Positions 24,133 to 26,342 of a stretch of 26,342 nucleotides of DNA are shown piece after piece. The stretch covers positions 1 through 26,342 of the forward strand of contig DBWO01000055.1 in the NCBI GenBank assembly GCA_002309055.1, in the 5' to 3' direction. Made by a program: the position numbers and the translations under genes. A model generated the notes under the pieces. That model made no database searches and was not told the origin of the DNA. It saw only the letters and a program-made list of their open reading frames with translations. Origin of the DNA: Ruminococcaceae bacterium UBA1236 (GTDB lineage Bacteria; Bacillota; Clostridia; Oscillospirales; Acutalibacteraceae). Positions within the stretch are counted from its first letter, which is position 1, and every line of letters starts with the position of its first letter.

Positions 24133-25704
24133 GTGAGTGAGGAACTGAAAAACAGCAATTACAACACGGAGCTTGAAGAAACCAACGCTAAGCTCAGGCA
24201 GCTTGTTGATGTTGACAGAAGAGTTATCAACCGCCGCCAGACCATCGGTTATATGCTCTTTGACGGAAGCCGCGGCTTCAACATAGACGGTCACAAGGAC
24301 CTGTTTGTTGACAGTATACTTAAAATCAGCCTCCCGCTTCAGTCGGCTTACAATATCGTTGCCGGCATCTGGGATGTGGTTGACGATTTCCTTGTTGCGG
24401 GAATTATAGAAAAGACAAGAACCCGCTGGGGAAAATTCGTGCCTTATATATTCATCGGCGGTATTCCTCTGGCAATTATTTCAACCGTTTACTGGCTACT
24501 CCCTTTGATTTTCTCGCCTGAGCACGTTGACAATTTTTCATATCTGCCGAAGTTTTTGGCATATGCGGCTCTCGATATGACTTTTGAGCTGCTCTCAAAT
24601 TTTAAAAACGTTGCCATAGGCGGATACATTTCAACTATAACGCCCTATCCGTCAGACAGACGCAGGCTCCTCGCAATTTCAAGCTATTTCAGCATTATTT
24701 ACTCGAGGTTACCCGACCTTGTTATCGAGTTTATGCTGGACTTCATAAAAAACGGTATTGTAAAATCCGCAACAAAAACAAGCGCCGATATGATAAAAGC
24801 GTCGCTCCTTATTGTGGGGCCGCTCACGGCGATTGTTTCGGGTATTATCATCTCCCGTTACTGCAGAATGGCAAAGGAGCGCGTGCACCAGAAGATTGAA
24901 ACGGCAAAGCTGCTTGAAAGCCTTAAAATCGTGTTTACAAACAGGCCGATTCTTATGTATATGTTCAGCAATGCTCTCGGGTCTTTCGGAACAGGTCTTA
25001 CAACAAACGACTATTACCGCCAGGTGCTCAATATGACAACGTTTGAGACCATCGCCGGAATACCGTCATTTTTCTTCCAGCCCATAGGCTTCGCAAAATA
25101 CAATTATCTGACCACCAAGTTTTCCACACGCAGCCTTTATGCCGTGTCGCAGGCGTTTGCAAAAACATTTTACATTCCGCTGTTTTTCTACGGAATGTTC
25201 ATAAAGGATAAAAACGGCAACAGGTTTTTCACAAAGAGAATACCCATGCTTCCGGTAACGGCCCTCTGGGAAATTATCTACGCCACAATGTGGGGCGTAA
25301 AGAGCCTGTCCGCCCAGGAAATCAGCAATGAGTGCAACGACTATATCGAGTGGAAATGCGGCTTCAGAAATGAGGCAACGCTCTCCGTGGCAAGCACATT
25401 CATGTGCAAAATTCCTTCAAGAATAAACGGCGTGCTTCAGCCGAGATACAAGCAGTGGATAGGATATGACCAGACGGCATACACCGAAGGAAGGCAGCAG
25501 CCGGAGCGCGCTCAGAAATGGATATTCGCAATGGCCACAATCATCCCCGCTTTCATCGTTATCTCAAGCATGATTCCCATGATATGGTACAATATAAACA
25601 AAGAAAAGCGTGACAGAATGTACCGTGAGCTGAATGAGCGCAGAGTAAAGATTGCCGAAAACATCACAAAATTCGGCACGGAAGATAATCCGGAAGAGGA
25701 ATAA
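24133..25704 (+). CDS. GPH/MelB-type MFS symporter
   Basis: The 523-residue protein is a major-facilitator transporter of the glycoside-pentoside-hexuronide:cation group with about 12 membrane helices. The diagnostic segment GIWDVVDDF then EKTRTRWGKFVPYI (about 78-106) matches MelB; D81 and D85 align with the MelB cation-site aspartates D55 and D59, so cation coupling is likely kept. A second GPH motif reads NDYIEWKCGFRNEA. A cytosolic N-terminal extension of about 35 residues and a charged C-terminal helix (about 490-523) are extra features. The start is GTG with GGAGG 8 nt upstream. The substrate is not evident: no sugar-degrading gene adjoins it. It is the last gene of the unit and is followed by a terminator. 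Confidence 0.85.
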   Translation: MSEELKNSNYNTELEETNAKLRQLVDVDRRVINRRQTIGYMLFDGSRGFNIDGHKDLFVDSILKISLPLQSAYNIVAGIWDVVDDFLVAGIIEKTRTRWGKFVPYIFIGGIPLAIISTVYWLLPLIFSPEHVDNFSYLPKFLAYAALDMTFELLSNFKNVAIGGYISTITPYPSDRRRLLAISSYFSIIYSRLPDLVIEFMLDFIKNGIVKSATKTSADMIKASLLIVGPLTAIVSGIIISRYCRMAKERVHQKIETAKLLESLKIVFTNRPILMYMFSNALGSFGTGLTTNDYYRQVLNMTTFETIAGIPSFFFQPIGFAKYNYLTTKFSTRSLYAVSQAFAKTFYIPLFFYGMFIKDKNGNRFFTKRIPMLPVTALWEIIYATMWGVKSLSAQEISNECNDYIEWKCGFRNEATLSVASTFMCKIPSRINGVLQPRYKQWIGYDQTAYTEGRQQPERAQKWIFAMATIIPAFIVISSMIPMIWYNINKEKRDRMYRELNERRVKIAENITKFGTEDNPEEE

Positions 25705-25718
25705 CAAATCATTAATCG

Positions 25719-25749
25719 GGGGTCCGGTATAAACCGGACCTCTTTTTTT
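25719..25749 (+). terminator. Terminator after the symporter gene
   Basis: GGTCCGGT (25721-25728) and ACCGGACC (25733-25740) form an 8-bp perfect stem with a 4-nt loop, followed by TC and seven T. Confidence 0.92.
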
Positions 25750-25766
25750 ATAAAACGCTTTATTTT

Positions 25767-25796
25767 TTTCAAAATTAGTAGTATAATTTTTTGAAA
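25767..25796 (+). promoter_or_regulatory. iorA -10 box flanked by an inverted repeat
   Basis: TATAAT at 25782-25787 lies about 40 nt before the iorA ATG; no good -35 box is present at 16-18 nt. TTTCAAAA (25767-25774) and TTTTGAAA (25789-25796) flank it symmetrically. The AT-rich setting makes chance symmetry possible. Confidence 0.4.
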
Positions 25797-25827
25797 TGAC
25801 TTTTATTATCATCCATGAGGTGAAGTG

Positions 25828-26342
25828 ATGAAAGAATATGTAATGGGAAACGGCGCTGTCGCTCTGGGCGCGCTTGCGGCAGGGGTAAACCTTGTTGCGG
25901 GCTATCCGGGCACGCCGTCCTCCGAAATAATCGAAACTGTTTCAAAATACCCTCACGCGGGCGTGCATCTTGAGTGGTCGGTTAATGAGAAGGCCGCGCT
26001 CGAGGTTGCCGCGGCCGCCGCTTACAGCGGAGCGAGAGCGCTTGTAACGATGAAGCAGATGGGCCTTAATGTCGCTTCCGATCCGCTGATGTCCGCCGCC
26101 TATGTGGGAGTTAAGGGCGGGCTTGTTATAGTAAGCGCGGATGACCCCGGCCCCATATCATCGCAGACAGAGCAGGATACAAGGCGGTTTGCGGATTTTT
26201 GCAGAATACCCGTTTTTGACCCCTCCTCGCCCGAAGAAGCGTATGAGATGATAAAAGACGCATTTGAGTATTCCGAAAAATACGCGACTCCCGTTCTTTT
26301 CAGACCAACCACGAGGGTCTGCCACGCCTACGCTTCAATTGA
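25828..26342 (+). CDS. iorA: Indolepyruvate ferredoxin oxidoreductase alpha subunit, N-terminal part
   Basis: The first 171 residues of a thiamine-diphosphate-dependent 2-oxoacid:ferredoxin oxidoreductase are present. The enzyme oxidatively decarboxylates aryl pyruvates to aryl acyl-CoA with reduction of ferredoxin, in aromatic amino acid metabolism. Motifs are GNGAVALGALAAGV (7-20), GYPGTPSSEI (25-34), LEWSVNEKAALE (48-59) and MKQMGLN (75-81), followed by VSADDPGP (102-109) at the subunit interface. GAGGTGA lies upstream of the ATG at 25828. The thiamine-binding and ferredoxin domains lie beyond the edge, and iorB is expected downstream. Related POR/KOR-type alpha subunits are possible but fit less well. 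Confidence 0.93.
   Translation, partial: MKEYVMGNGAVALGALAAGVNLVAGYPGTPSSEIIETVSKYPHAGVHLEWSVNEKAALEVAAAAAYSGARALVTMKQMGLNVASDPLMSAAYVGVKGGLVIVSADDPGPISSQTEQDTRRFADFCRIPVFDPSSPEEAYEMIKDAFEYSEKYATPVLFRPTTRVCHAYASI

Overview
The window looks like a chromosomal segment of a low-copy, roughly 50% GC Clostridia, most likely a gut or rumen Oscillospirales-type Firmicute. Three things point that way. An IspH-ribosomal S1 fusion sits in a cmk-plsC-ispH/rpsA cluster. There is an ftsE-ftsX-M23-S41 division operon. A secreted protein combines a DUF6273-like region with InlB/Flg_new-type repeats. Promoters are sigma-A-like with 17-bp spacers and ribosome sites are strong GGAGG types. No tRNA, rRNA, CRISPR array, insertion sequence or phage gene was seen. 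All identifications rest on reading the sequence and on memory of the families, not on database searches.

Left block (1-5431, minus strand): a tightly overlapping operon transcribed rpiR, HI0933-type flavoprotein, cmk, plsC, ispH-rpsA, running off the left edge. It is divergent from a cytoplasmic GH95 alpha-L-fucosidase (5642-7903, plus). Both promoters and a palindrome lie in the 210-bp gap between them.

Middle block (7991-16497, minus strand): a CdaR/PucR-type regulator heads an operon followed by ftsE (with a long acidic tail), ftsX, a coiled-coil M23 murein hydrolase and an S41/PDZ protein whose catalytic Ser and Lys are both replaced. A 931-residue secreted repeat protein starts only 20 bp further on. 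This looks like an envelope and division module in which FtsEX controls a murein hydrolase, with a pseudo-protease and a surface protein added.

Right block: a TetR regulator overlaps a class III (GSAM-like) aminotransferase (16753-18823, minus), and an alpha/beta hydrolase is divergent from them (19083-20024). Next is an isolated pilT-pilC pair (20150-22474, minus). Divergent from pilT is a three-gene unit (22638-25704) of two unrecognised zinc-ribbon proteins, one soluble and one membrane-bound, plus a GPH/MelB-type symporter. The window ends in the start of iorA, indolepyruvate ferredoxin oxidoreductase alpha.

The observations most worth following are a consensus ribosome site and ATG inside ispH-rpsA that could release a free S1 protein, the dead S41 protease in the FtsEX operon, the zinc-ribbon/symporter unit, and several palindromes placed on or beside promoters.
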